From positions 37,937,615-38,001,614 of the forward strand of contig NC_134573.1 in NCBI RefSeq assembly GCF_050947875.1: a stretch of DNA of 64,000 bases, read 5' to 3'. Shown one piece after another: positions 43,567 to 56,475 of this stretch. A model generated the notes under the pieces. The model was given only the letters and a program-made list of their open reading frames with translations. It searched no databases and was not told where the DNA came from. The position numbers were made by a program, and so were the translations under genes. Each line of letters opens with the position of its first letter. Position 1 is the first letter of the stretch. Source of the DNA: Dermacentor variabilis. Taxonomy: Eukaryota; Arthropoda; Arachnida; Ixodida; Ixodidae.

Positions 43567-44009
43567 GCTGAGGCGTCTTTCTTGTAGCTCGTAGCAAATC
43601 ATCCCGTAAGGCTGTATTTTTTTTTTCTTTCTTCCGGCCTGATTACCAGCGTTCTTGTTGCGGTTGTCCTCAGTAGGCTTAATATTCTCGGGCGGCTCGA
43701 TCACCTCGCACGTCGCTAACTGTTGTTATTCAGTCGGAAGTTCAGCATTATAGATTCCGCTTCGCGCCCTGAAAAAAATTAGTGGCATGTATACCCGTGG
43801 TATCGCAGGTGATGAGCGTTAGCTAGTCAACATTGAGTTTTTTTGAAGTTTTGAGGCGAAAGCCTTTAGATCTCTGTTTCAAGGTTGCGTTGTAAACTGG
43901 AAGTATCACGTGACCCAAGGAAGGCCACAGGTGATCCAAAGTATGTCCATCCCTGTATAAGAAAACGATTACACAAGTTAATTAATGAATCATTAGTGAT
44001 TGACATAAG

Positions 44010-44640
44010 GTGGATTAGGGAGGATTAAGGTTAATTAGAGGGTATTAAAGATTAAGGTGGATTAGAGTGCATTAAGAAGGATTAAGATGCATGAATAAAG
44101 ATTGATATGTGTGGAGGAGGATTAAGACGGATTATGGTGAAGGGTTGATGAAAGGGTATTAAGACCGATTAGGGTGGATTAGGGTGCATGAACAAGGATT
44201 AGGGAGGACTAAGGTTGATAAAGGAAGATTAATGTGGATTAAGGTGAATTACCGTTGATATAGGGGGATTAAGACCGTTTAGGATGCATTAGGGTAGATT
44301 AAGGTGGATTAGTGACCATGGAGCTGGATTAGCTCTGATAGAGGTGGATTAGGGTGTATTAAGGTAGATTTGGACTATTAAGCAGGAATAAGTTGGATTA
44401 GTGTGCATGAATAGGGGTTAAGATGGATGAAGGGGATTAGGGCCGATTATGATGGATTAGGGTTGATAAAGGAGGATTAAGACCGTATAGGGTAGGCTAA
44501 GGTGCATTAGGGGCGATGTAGGTTGATTAGGTTGTATTAAGGTGGATTGGGAGTATTAAGCTGGATTAAGGTTGATGAAGGAGCATCAAGGTGGATTAGG
44601 GTGGACTAAGCTGAATTAGGGTTCATTGAGTATTAAGATC
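44010..44640 (+). repeat. Degenerate 10-bp minisatellite, G-rich arm
   Basis: Variants of GGTGGATTAG / GGTGGATTAA, TGCATGAA and GGGTTGATAA follow one another at about 10-bp spacing with many substitutions. It resembles but is not a TTAGG telomere repeat. Confidence 0.85.
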
Positions 44641-44649
44641 GGTTAGTCT

Positions 44650-45200
44650 AACATAATCCTCCTAATGCACATTAATCCACCGAATCCACATTCATCGACC
44701 TTAATCTACCTTCATTCACTTTAATCCACCATAATCTACGAAAGTCCTCCCTAATGCATCCTAATCCACCTCGATCGACCTTAATCTACACTAACCCTCC
44801 TTAATCAACTTTAATGCTTCCTCGTTCACTTTAATCCACCCTAATCCACTATTATCGTTCTTAATTCACCTTAATCCACCCGAATCCACATTCATCTACC
44901 TTAGTCCACCCTAATCCTCCTTCATTCACTTTAATTCACCCTATCCGACCATAATCCTCCCTAATGCACCTTAATCCGTGTTAATCCACCCTTATCCATC
45001 TTCATGCACTTTAATCCAGCCTAATCCTCTATAATCGTCTTTAATGCATCTCAACGCACCTTCATCCACCCTAATGCACCTTCATCGACCTTAATCCAAC
45101 CTAGTCCTCCTTTATGCACCTTAATCCACCTTCATTCACCCTAATGCACCTTCATCGACTTTAATCCGCCTTAATCCTCCTTAGTACAACCGAATTCATC
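44650..45200 (-). repeat. Degenerate 10-bp minisatellite, C-rich arm
   Basis: Inverted copy of the same family (CCTTAATCCACCCTAATCC type units, with TTCATCGACC and TTAATGCACC variants), facing the G-rich arm. Confidence 0.85.
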
Positions 45201-45721
45201 TTAATCTAATCACTAATCAATCATTGCTTTGCTAATCATTAAGCATCTCTTATACGCGGCTCCACATGCTTTGGTTCGCTTCCCGCCTTCGGTCACGTGA
45301 TATTTTCTGTAGCTCACAACGGGACCTTGAAACAGAGGTCTAAGGCTTTCGCTTAATAAGCCACACACAAAGGGATGTGTCACAAGGAATACTAGATCAG
45401 ACGCACGAAGTAAAGCATCTGATCATGAGGCAGGAAAATTGTCTGGACTATAGAACTCGCCTCAAAGCTCCCTTTACATCGGTATACCCCGTTCATACGG
45501 CTTTGAGAAAAAGCCAACCTCCTCATAAGCATTGCCTCCAGCATTATCGATGCTGTTATTAGCATTTCACAAAATTTTCGACCCCACTGGGGCGCGCAAC
45601 TGGCCCAAAATAACACGCCTCCATTAAATCCTGCGGCCCGTTTGCGGCAGCCCAGGAGGAAAAGCGCGCCGTACGCAGCCGGCGGGCGAGGAGAATTGAG
45701 GAGGAAAGTGCCGTGAGGAGG

Positions 45722-45750
45722 AGAGTGTCGCTACTTTCAAATTATCTAGG
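45722..45750 (-). repeat. THAP transposon right inverted repeat
   Basis: Reverse complement of the left repeat; read on the minus strand it begins CCTAGATAATTTGAAAGTAG. Confidence 0.8.
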
Positions 45751-45800
45751 GGCTTTATCCCGGCTACCCGGAGCCGTGTTCAAATTGGAAGTGGACGACC

Positions 45801-46308
45801 GTGTACGCTGCATCTGACCGAAGCAAATGTGACCATGTTCTACCATTCCTGACCTACGCTTACAACACCGCCACGGGACTTTTGCCCTTCTTTCTACTGT
45901 ACGGGCGCGAACCTTTTTCCACAATGGATACTATCCTTCCGTACCGCACCACGGAAACCACCACCTTATCTGAAGCACACGCAGAAGAGTGTCACAAGCT
46001 ATCCCGTATATTTACGGGCAGAAGATCAGCAGCGCCGGAAGCACCATCGAGAAATTTTCGATGCCCCTGTATCCTATGCTCCTGGCTCGCTAGTGTGGCT
46101 TTGGGTTCCAGCCCCTACCCCTCGACTATCACCGAAACTCGCGTCGAAATACCAGGGCCCACACCGCGTGATTAACCAAACGTCTCCAGTCAACTACATC
46201 GCGGAAACCCTCGAGCTACCTTTGCATCGTCGCCGTCGAGGACGTGAAATTGTGGATGTCCAGCGTCTAAAGCGGTACTTTGACCCGCCTGTGTTGTCCT
46301 AGCCGTAG
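45801..46308 (+). pseudogene. Gypsy B integrase, C-terminal half
   Basis: Resumes after the foreign block with VLPFLTYAYNTATGLLPF and FFLLYGREPFSTMDTILPYR, then shifts to a frame ending in KYQGPHRVINQTSPVNYIAE (GPY/F-like module). The zinc finger and the first part of the catalytic core, including the catalytic Asp blocks, are absent from this copy. Confidence 0.82.
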
Positions 46309-46346
46309 GTCGCCGGGAAGGCTTCCTTTTCCGCGAGTGAGATAAC

Positions 46347-46498
46347 TGTATTGTAAACTAAGGAGCAGTGGGGCTGTGGCTTTGAGAGAGAGAACGTCGA
46401 CAAGAGAGACAAACCTTGTTTCGGTGCTCGATCGGCTGTATTACCTCTCGCTGCTCTATCATTGTAGTCGCGAACGCCTACTGCCCAAAGTGCTTCAC

Positions 46499-46500
<2 letters not shown>
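46347..46500 (+). repeat. 3' LTR of gypsy B
   Basis: TGTATTGTAAACTAAGGAGC to TGCTTCACGA, aligned with 35988-36140 apart from about a dozen changes. The TA array starts right after its end. Confidence 0.82.

Positions 46501-46501
<1 letters not shown>

Positions 46502-46590
<89 letters not shown>
46502..46590. repeat. TA microsatellite between gypsies B and C
   Basis: About 44 TA units fill the whole space between the 3' LTRs of B and C, which face each other tail to tail. Confidence 0.97.
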
Positions 46591-46593
<3 letters not shown>

Positions 46594-46730
46594 AAAGGGG
46601 GGTTTATGCGGGTCGTAGGGAAGCAGCGACCAACGCGGCAACAGCAGGTAGGGCGCAGCCAGCGAACGAACTGTGTACGAGCTACGCGATGGCAACGCGG
46701 CTTTTCAGCCTGCCGATCTTTTTCGTCACA
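46591..46730 (-). repeat. 3' LTR of gypsy C
   Basis: On the minus strand TGTGACGAAAAAGATCGGC... to ...CCCCCCTTTACA (TG...CA ends), 140 bp, matching the D LTR at 60608-60746. Confidence 0.85.
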
Positions 46731-46968
46731 ATCACCCCCGGAATTGAAGAATAGCCATTCTGGCGACCTAGGAAGAGGTGGGTGAATCGTAATACTGCTT
46801 CAGTCGGTCAATGTGCACAGTCTCTCGCCCCCGACGACGCAGATCGCGAGATGGCGATACGGGTTCGACCACGTAGTTCACTGGTGATGTTTGTGCAACC
46901 ACGCGGTAGGGCCCGTGGTACTTCGGGAGGAGCTTGGACTAAAGGCCAGGAGCAGCAACAGGCGGGAC

Positions 46969-47793
46969 CTAAAGCCACACGACTGAGTCGACGGGGAAGG
47001 GGTGAGGGGGAGGATTGAGGTCATGGCGCTCTTTTTGGCGGCACTGTTGAGCAGACGTCAAAGAACGGGCCAGTTGTCGGCATTTCTCGGCGTGCTGAGC
47101 AATCGCAGAAACAGGTGAGCATTCGGCAGGTTCCGGGCGGTACGGGACAACAGTATCAATGGTGCTGGAGGGATGGCGGCCGTAAAGCAAAAAGAATGGT
47201 GAGAATCCGGTAGTGGCTTGAGAGACAGTGTTATATGCGTAAGTGACGAACGGAAGTACAAGGTCCCAGTTGGAGTGGTCAGATGCAACATACATTAACA
47301 GCATGTCACCAAGAGTTCTGTTGAATCGTTCTGTTAAGCCGTTGGTCTGTGGATGATAAGCAGTAGTTGTGCGGTGAATAATTTGGGATTCAGATAGGAG
47401 TGACTTCAGGACATCCGAGAGGAATACGCGGCCCCGATCGCTCAACAGTTCACGAGGTGCGCCATGGCGGAGAACGATGTTGTTTAGAATGAACGAGGCG
47501 ATGTCTTTTGCTGATGCGGCAGGCAAGGCTGCGGTTTCAGCTTACCATGTCAAATGATCTACGGCTACAACAATCCATCGGTTGCCAGCGCCAGTAGATG
47601 GAAGAGGCGCGCATATATCAATGCCGACACGGTTGAATGGCTGAGCTGGGCAGGGAAGTGGTTGGAGAAGTGCGGCGGAGAGATGCGGGACACATTTGCG
47701 TCGCTGGCAGGCAATGCAGGAGCGCACGTATTTGTGGACGAAGGTGTACATCCCTCGCCAATAATATTGTAGGCGAAGTCCTGTGTAGGTTTT
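46969..47793 (-). pseudogene. Gypsy C integrase
   Basis: The zinc-binding HHCC region (HLRQHLCSAF..., then CIACQRRK) spans the start (48009-47700), then RVGIDICAPLP and WIVVAVDHLTW with the first catalytic Asp. A stop (Tyr to TAA) lies at about 47527. The second part has ELLSDRGRVFLSD and TNGLTERFNRTLGD with the second Asp and the Glu, and ends in VDSVVWL. All three D,D-35-E residues are present. The GPY/F module is lost downstream. Confidence 0.88.
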
Positions 47794-48648
47794 TCACACT
47801 CCGCCGTGACCACACTGCGCGTCAGAATGAAAAGCGGAGCATAAATGTTGTCGTAGGTGGCGAGGCACTACTAAGAGCCATTTGCGGCCGTCATTGTGGT
47901 AGTTGAAGCTGTATAAAAATTCGTCGCGGATTGTAAAATCCTGCGCCTGTCGGCGTAAAGCTCGAGGTGCCAAAGTTGCCGGAGGATTTGACAAAAAGTC
48001 GAATATCATGACGATCCATAGGTCTTTTCGTTACTCCGATACCATGTCCAGGATGTCAAGTGGTGAGACGTCATGTCTGTCGGTAGAAGTGCTGCTGTCT
48101 GAAGTAACTGGGGCATCGGGGTCAGCGTGTTTGCGTCCAAAGCGATAGACGACACGTATATCATATTCCTGGATTCGGACGGCCCACCGAGCGAGGCGGC
48201 CCCACGGGTCTTTTAGGTTGCACAACCAGCAAGGAGCGTGATGATCGGTCACCACGTCAAAGCGTCGACCGTAGAGATATGGACGAAATTTTAGAAGAGC
48301 CCATACGATAGCCAGGCACTCTTTTTCTGTTACTGAGTAATTGGCGTCAGGTTTCTTGAGGGTACGACTGGCATAAGCGACTACGTATTCGGCATTAGTG
48401 TTCTTGCGTTGTGCGAGCACGGCACCAAGGCCGACACCACTGGCGTCCGTGTGAAGTTCTCTAGGTGCACTTCGGTCAAAATGGCGCAAGATTGGCGGAG
48501 ACGTGAGTAGGTGACAAAGAGTCGTAAAGACATCATCAGAGGCTTCCGACCAAGCAGAAAGTTCATTGTCGCCTTGGAGAAGTTGGCTTAGTGGTGCGAT
48601 CACAGTAGCGAAATTGCGGACGAAACGTCGAAAATAAGAAGCTGCCAA
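47794..48648 (-). pseudogene. Gypsy C RNase H and end of RT
   Basis: Frame 48648-48031: [20 protein letters not shown] (RT connection), [19 protein letters not shown] with the TDAS block, [25 protein letters not shown] and [13 protein letters not shown]. This is the best preserved RNase H in the window, with all acidic blocks. It lies a few dozen bases from the 5' LTR because of the deletion. Confidence 0.88.
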
Positions 48649-48689
48649 TGAAGCTGCGTAGTGCTTTCGAGTTAGTGGGCTCCACCTAG

Positions 48690-50660
<1,971 letters not shown>

Positions 50661-51734
50661 GCAAACAAATTCTTCGAAAATGTTACACGGCGCGACAGTA
50701 AAAAAATAGACAGTCGAGCTCACATGCATCTAGCCGCTGACACAGCTTGGAAGAAAAGCGGCGTTGTACCAAATGCTCTCTCTCGCATAGGTTCCACATG
50801 TATGATGCACACTTTGTATGTATTTTTTCTATTCCGCATCGACTTGAACGCTGGAAAAAAAGACTGCTCTTCTCGTTATATTCGAATAAACGGCAGATGA
50901 CTGCGCGTTCATCGGCGGCTGGCGCGAGCGGCTGCTGACGAAGCGCTTTTTCGGAGCGCCGTCGCCAGCCGCTACCGGTAACGTGAGAATCGAGGAAAGG
51001 CTGAAGCCCTTTCTCGTAAGTGAAGGGAAGGCGCGGCCCTGGCGATGTTTTTACAAACCACTCATGAGAGCGCTGTAATCGCGGCGCATTCGGGCGCGCA
51101 GAGCGCCTTGTCACGTGGTATTTTTTAAACTCCGCGGGCTTTCGTTTCTCCCGAATAAAAATGGCCGCGCTAAGTCCATAGAGAAAGAAAAACAACAAGA
51201 GGGGACACTCGGCAAAAACTGGCAGCAGGAAACACGTCACGCCTAGTGTCAACTCCATCCGTTAGTTGACGCGAGCATCAGAAAAAGGAATGTGAACTCA
51301 ACTTACAGACAACGTTTTATTTTTTTATTCTTTCCCGCTTAAACAAAAAAAGTTTTGCGTGTAAATGAAATTATACTTTGAGACTTATTTTTCTTGTGTT
51401 GCCTAGCAACAAGCTAGCGGCACGCCAGACGCGCGTGCATACGTCATGCGCCAAGCATGCCACAGGAGCGAGCGAAGCCGGCTGCGCTTGTGAAGCTGGC
51501 GTGCTCGGCGACCCGTCTCTTACGGATGTAGCCCGTTTTTTGGGTTCCCGGCGTTCTCTTGTGTTCCGTCTGCATTTCGACACGGCACCGCTGCACTACT
51601 GGACTACAGCAAGGTGAGGAATTTTGTTTGACAGTCTGCAGCGCACTTCAAGCACATTTAGACTTACTTCACAAAACTCAACCTATGTAGTGACGCAGTT
51701 ATCAAAAAACAACTCCACCGTCCAAGCCTAGGTA
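50661..51734. other. Interval without recognised genes
   Basis: A 191-codon minus-strand frame (51258-50683) has no recognisable domain. A GC-rich stretch around 51440-51616 ends in AGCAAGGTGAGG, a possible splice donor, but codes for nothing identifiable. Confidence 0.35.
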
Positions 51735-52215
51735 ATTTTAGTTAATTGCTCGTACTGGGAGATGTTTGCGACTTTTTCTGTGAGCCCAAGCTTTATTATA
51801 ACTTATTTTGGTAGTTTTTGGCACGCTCGGCGCACCTGGCTTTGTGACGAAAAGCACCTCGGCCGTGTGACGCAGTTTCGCGTGTACTGAATTTTACAGG
51901 GGCTAGTTTTGGCTCTTTCTCTGACCCCAGACATTATTGTAACTAATTTCGCTACTTATTGGGGTAATTTTCAAGCACAGTGGCCGCGCTCAGCTGTGTG
52001 CCGCAGTTAGTTTCGCGTGTACTGAATCTTACTGGGAGAAGTTCGTGACAGAGTCTCTGACTCCAAAATTATTTTAGTACATTTCGTAACTTTTTTGGGA
52101 TACTTTTGAGGTATGCTCGCCTTGCGCGGGGTTGTGAAACTGTTAGCAAAAAAGCAAGCCGGCCGTGGCGAGTTAGTTTTGCGTGTACTGAATTTTAGTG
52201 GGACAAGCTTGTGAC
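51735..52215 (+). repeat. Diverged tandem repeat, units of about 135-166 bp
   Basis: The word CGTGTACTGAATTTTA (or a close variant) occurs at about 51881, 52016 and 52182, each followed by a GACxCCA(A/G)-ATTATT and TTTTTTGGG(A/T)A-type sequence; a partial unit starts near 51748. No coding frame. Confidence 0.65.
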
Positions 52216-52437
52216 GCTTTATATGGCCTTGCAACAACATATATCTTATTTCGGTACTCACGCTTGTCGAAAACGCGACGAGCGATTTCCGAGGGTGATA
52301 ACATTAGAGTGTGTCGCTTGCGCAGGCAGGACGCGTAAAAGATAACACCGAGGAGCTGAAAAGCTCGACATTTTTTGTCTTGTGAGCGACTGAAAACAGA
52401 CTTAGCACCATCTTGAGTGCGACTGTGAGCGTGTGAC

Positions 52438-52490
52438 ATGGGTCGGTATAACGTAAAACTATTCCGTTCTGTTTCTATTCCAAAATGGCC
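52438..52490 (+). repeat. Harbinger left inverted repeat (weak)
   Basis: Starts ATGGGTCGGTATAACG and aligns to the inverted right end 59560-59613. A further inverted copy of TTCTATTCCAAA lies at 52660-52674 (subterminal). Confidence 0.55.
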
Positions 52491-52684
52491 GACACCGCTC
52501 GCTCATTGGTCGAATTTTTTGAGGCCGCGCCCATTTTTCCTGCCTGTCAAGCGACATCAGGAATGCTCAAAAACTGCCACGTCAAAGTGACGTTTACGCA
52601 CTCATTATGCTAAATTATGCTGAACAAACCCGCCAAATTCGTGGAATAACCGGTAGTGCCCCGTTCCGTTTGGAATAGAAAAAA

Positions 52685-54394
52685 ATGGCGGCCTTCTTGA
52701 TTGCGTTGGCTGCGGCGGCTCGTCAGCCCGGGCGCGGGAGGAGGGAGCCCGAGGATGCGTTTGACATGCCAGACGATATGTTTCGGCGGCACTTTCGCCT
52801 GAAGAAAGAAACTGTGCGGTGGCTGTGCGACGAAGTGGCGGAGGAACTCGGAGGCGTGAGAACTTCCGCGCTGTCGGTGGAGCGGCAAATGTTGTGCGCA
52901 TTGCGATTCTTCGCAACGGGCAGCTTTCAAGCCTCGGTAGGGAGCGAGGAGACGATCGGCGTGACCCAGCCTGCGGTCAGCAAGTATGTGCGACGCGTGG
53001 CGGATGCAATCGTCCACAAAGGGGCCCGCAACAAGTGGGTCCATTTCCCGAGGACGTCGGAGGAGAAGGCGGCCGTGAAGGAAGGGTTCCTTCGACGCGT
53101 CTCCATTCCCGGCGTCAGCGGATGCGTGGACAGCAGCGTTATAGCCATCATTGCACCGAAGGGCGAGCAGAAGGCGGCATTCATGTGCCGCAAAGGCTAC
53201 TACACCCTCAACACAATGTTCGTAAGTATCTTAATTTTTGTCTAATTTGAGCGTCATAGCAACGCGTGACTTATGCTGTGCGCGCTCTCGTCAGATCTGC
53301 GACGCAGGCATGCGGATCCTCGCCGTCGACGCTCTGCGACCGGGGTCAGACCACGACGCCCACGTCTGGAGAACTACGTGTTTGCGTCGTCGGTTCCTGG
53401 AGGGGCATATTGCCAAGGCCGGCGAACACCTCCTCGGTGAGCAGCGGGAAAATTTTGTATAGTTGCAATTCTGGCAGCGTGCAGCAAAACGTGTTCGCGC
53501 CGTAAGAGAATATTGAGGCCAGAACCCCTTATGTTATAGTGAGGTTATTAAGTATAGGCGAGATGTAGAATTTTTCCAATGGTATCTGCACGAAACAAAG
53601 TGACAACACACCTGTGTTGTACTTTAAATTAATTTTTAATGTGAGTGTACAGTGCACGCGTTGTCACATTCTTTTTTACACTGACAGTCATTTGTGAATG
53701 AAGAGTACACAAAGAGTTGCCTTGCTGCAAATAGGGATGCTACTATGTCCCAGCTATTCTTATCTGTGATCACAGCTGCGTCAGGTGCTCAGCCTGTACA
53801 TTTCTTTATTGCAGCCTTTCTGTAGTAGGTGCATTTTACATGACCCATGCTTCGCCTACTAAACTTTGTGCAGATTTCATGCCATGTTTATGATCCTGCA
53901 GGTGACAGCGGCTACACCCTGGAACCGTGGCTCCTGACCCCAGTCACAGGCCACCCTCCCATACACACGTACGCAGGTACAACACTGCACATGCTGCCAT
54001 GCGGTCCGTAGTGGAGCGGTGCATTGGGCTTCTGAAGAGTCGCTTTCGCTGCCTTGAGCGGTACCGCGCCCTCCACTACGAACCAGACCGCGCTGCCAAC
54101 ATCGTTGCAGCATGTGCAGTGTTTCAGAACTTGTGTCTTGATGAAGGTGACGTGTTGTTGGATGATGTTAGTGATGACAGCAGCAACAGCAGCAGTGACG
54201 ATGAAAGTGGCAATCCCTCCCCACAGAGAGTTCCCCGAGTGAGGGCAGCACGCATGATGTACCTGAGAGGCTGTGCTGCCCGGGATAATGTTATTAGCTC
54301 GTTCGGCACGACACGGCACCAGCACTACCTGCAAAGGGTGCGAAGGCGGCTGCGTCGACAGCAGCACCGACAGCAGCAACAAACACGTGCCTGA
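52685..54394 (+). pseudogene. HARBI1-type transposase, three exons, one frameshift
   Basis: Exon 1 52685-53221 (ATG at 52685, AAAAAATGG context), donor GTAAGT. Exon 2 53295-53436, donor GTGAGC. Exon 3 53902-54394, acceptor CCTGCAG. It holds a helix-turn-helix-like region (VTQPAVSKYVRRVADAI), SGCVDSSVIAI with the first catalytic Asp, LRPGSDHDAHVW with the second, and VVERCIGLLKSRFRCL with the Glu. The two intron junctions are in phase. In exon 3 a one-base shift near 53970 separates LEPWLLTP from YNTAHAAMRS. The tail is Ser/Asp-rich, then Arg/Gln-rich. It cuts and pastes the element, normally together with the Myb protein. Confidence 0.88.
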
Positions 54395-54829
54395 CACTGC
54401 AGGCAGATGTTTATTACTGCTGTCTACACACCTAATAGAGAGCAGGAACCAATGTGAAGAAATGTGTGCAATTAGTGGATAGCGTGCTGTTTTTTTTTTA
54501 TCGAATCTGCTCAATGATAACCAGCGTTTTCACGTGTCCTCTGCCAGTGAGCTGTCACTACCGGAGATGATTGCATCATTCCACTGTGACACTACATGAT
54601 AGCCTTTCATTTAGTACCTGTGGATAGAACACTTTCTGTTCATCAGCAGAATGTTGTAGCCACTTCTCTGGGCAGCTGGGGTTCGCCAAATGATTTGCTG
54701 CTACTGCTGTTGTTTCTGTCATCACCGACACTGTCACCGCCATCTGCACTGTGCATGGGAGGCTGGTCTTCATCTCCTCGCTTCCTATTTGGGCTGCTGC
54801 CAAGCACAACACTTCTCGCTCCACCATGT
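54395..54829. other. 3' flank of HARBI1
   Basis: Contains the transposase 3' UTR. Minus-strand frames at 54873-54643 rich in Ser/Asp may continue the antisense HARBI1 fragment, but homology cannot be shown. Confidence 0.4.
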
Positions 54830-54957
54830 GTACTGTTCTCACGCACCTTGTAGGCCCTGCGCTGTTTTGCCACACAGCCACCGCACAGTTGCTTGACAGA
54901 AGGCCAAGTTATGCCGATAACTATCGCCTGGCATGTCTAGCGCGTTCTTCTCCCTTG
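54830..54957 (-). pseudogene. Second HARBI1 fragment, antisense
   Basis: On the minus strand the reading ALDMPGDSYRHNLAF then CQATVRWLCGKTAQGLQGA matches exon 1 of the transposase (FDMPDDMFRRHF and ETVRWLCDEVAEELGGV) residue by residue with many substitutions. It is a remnant of a related element or an inverted duplication. Only about 40 codons are recognisable, with a stop and shift after them. Confidence 0.7.
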
Positions 54958-55024
54958 GGAGAGTGTACATATGTAAATCGAGTTCTGAAATTGAAGGAAC
55001 ACAAATTGTAAATATTAATTTCAA

Positions 55025-55870
55025 ATGCCACTTGTATTGTTTAAAATCGTTTATTTATATCTGCATTGTAAATGAAACCATGTGATCCATCTTCAATGCC
55101 ATCTTTCATCAAAGCAAATGACAGACAAGTACACAGAGCATGGCTTCATGGCGCCAAAATAGCCGTGTGATGTTCACTATATAGGACCCAGTACACTACC
55201 AATAGGCCGTTGGCAGATGTTAAATTGCATAAATATGACACGAGCATAATGATGTTTTTTTTAACTTGCGGACAACCATTTATCTTTATCCAGCAACTTA
55301 ACAGCAAGAAAGATGTCTATTATGTAGTTGGCATGTTTGTAGCACGAAATAGTTTCTTTTCAATGACTAGTGCCGTAATAAGATCACAATATAAAACAGC
55401 CATCACATGCTTTTAAGGAATGACAAGTGAGAAAATGCTTGGCACTTCAATAGTATTTCATATAACGGCTGCAAGAGCAGCCTGGCAATGAATATCAAAA
55501 GAGTGGCCACATATATGGTTCCATTACGTATGTCACAAACTGTGCTCAAATACAATGGGGACTAGATTGTATTGCTATCATAGGTAAGGACACCTGAAAT
55601 ATCACAGTAACCATCACAAGTAACAGGTGCTTGGTGTTAACAAAAATACCAATTCGGCCACTTTGCGTACGCACGAATGGTTTGACATTGCAAACATGAC
55701 ATACATATGGCATGAAAATTGATTTCCAGTTATCACAGCATTGTAGTTAAGTGCACTTGTATGTGTGCGAGACAAAGTGATTGCATAGTGTATCTTCCGT
55801 GGAAGAACGGTGCACATTGAAACATCAGTAACAGGAAAACAAAAGTGAACAACACCTAACGAAAATTTGG
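55025..55870. other. AT-rich interval in the Harbinger element
   Basis: No domains. Lies between the two convergent genes. Confidence 0.4.
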
Positions 55871-55884
55871 CAAAAATTGTATAT

Positions 55885-56205
55885 ATAACTTATACCGTCT
55901 CACTTGGTCAAATAAATATACACACGAAAAGAAATGAACTTGGGGAAATACGGTTAGGAACAGAAATGCGAAAATATGGCAAAAAGAGTACATACAAGTT
56001 ATACCGTCTCACTTGGTCAAATAAAAATACACGCGAAAAGAAATTAACTTGGGGAAAAAATACGGTTAGGAACAGAAATGCAAAAATTCTACATATAAGT
56101 TATATAATGCCTCACTTGGGCAAACTTGCACTACAAATGAAAATACACATAAGAGAAATTACCTTGTAAAAAAATTATGATTAGGGACAGAAATGTACGG
56201 TAAAG
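55885..56205 (+). repeat. Three tandem units, about 105-109 bp
   Basis: CTCACTTGG recurs at 55899, 56008 and 56111, each within a unit containing ACTTATACCG-like sequence, AAATACAC, GAAAAGAAAT(G/T)AACTTG and TTAGGAACAGAAATG. The third unit is most diverged. Confidence 0.85.
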
Positions 56206-56475
56206 AGCCATATCATCCTTTAGTGCTACATACCAAAAAAAAAACATGCATTCGTGTTTAAAGTGACATCACAGCACTATCAGTCTTCGCTGCCATGGTC
56301 ATGCATGACCTGCACATCAGTTCACAAGACTGGCTACAACTTGGCGGCACAACAGCTTGCGAGGACGTATGGGCACCACCACCAAATGCTGCAGCGGTGA
56401 TTTGAACGGAAAGATAGGCAACACTTGTACCTACACAGCACTAAAGGATGATATGGGAAAAAAAAAAGCTGTCCC

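Larger units (their letters stand above)
43855..45353. repeat. Giant foldback with minisatellite arms
   Basis: The outer arms pair: GCGAAAGCC, TCTGTTTCAAGGT, TATCACGTGACC, and the GTATAAGA / GATTAGTGATT region near 43970-44010 all recur inverted at 45353-45220. Between them, 44010-44640 is a degenerate 10-bp minisatellite of type ATTA(A/G)GGTGG on the plus strand, and 44650-45200 is the same minisatellite inverted (CCACCCTAAT and similar). The centre is near 44645. The single-stranded form could fold into a hairpin of about 700 bp. Confidence 0.85.
43101..45764. mobile_element. DNA transposon with THAP remnant and internal foldback
   Basis: The core GATAATTTGAAAGTAGCGAC plus ACTCT at 43119-43143 is matched exactly on the opposite strand at 45722-45746, giving terminal inverted repeats about 29 bp long. 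Weaker similarity extends outward to 43101 and 45764. Inside lie a THAP-domain remnant (+) and a large foldback. THAP domains are the DNA-binding part of P-element-type transposases, so a P-like superfamily is plausible but unproven: no RNase H-like catalytic domain remains and no target duplication could be set. Confidence 0.6.
35988..46500 (+). mobile_element. Ty3/Gypsy LTR retrotransposon B, with nested insertions
   Basis: 5' LTR, gag, protease, RT, RNase H, integrase C-terminal half and 3' LTR, in that order on the plus strand. Interrupted by RTE copy 3 (37515-38467) between gag and protease and by a block of about 5 kb (40725-45800) inside the RNase H-integrase interval. The LTRs differ by about a dozen changes in about 150 bases. 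All genes have stops or shifts. Confidence 0.85.

Noticed and set aside
44010..44640. Interstitial telomere (TTAGG)n
   Set aside because: The period is about 10 bp with GGTGGATTA(A/G) variants; there is no run of TTAGG units.
43985..45210. Regularly spaced short repeats resembling a CRISPR array
   Set aside because: The units are contiguous, degenerate and about 10 bp with no spacers, in a eukaryotic repeat context.
50683..51258. 191-codon minus-strand frame
   Set aside because: Composition is unlike a known protein, it has no domain, and it sits in GC-rich intergenic DNA; not supported as a gene.
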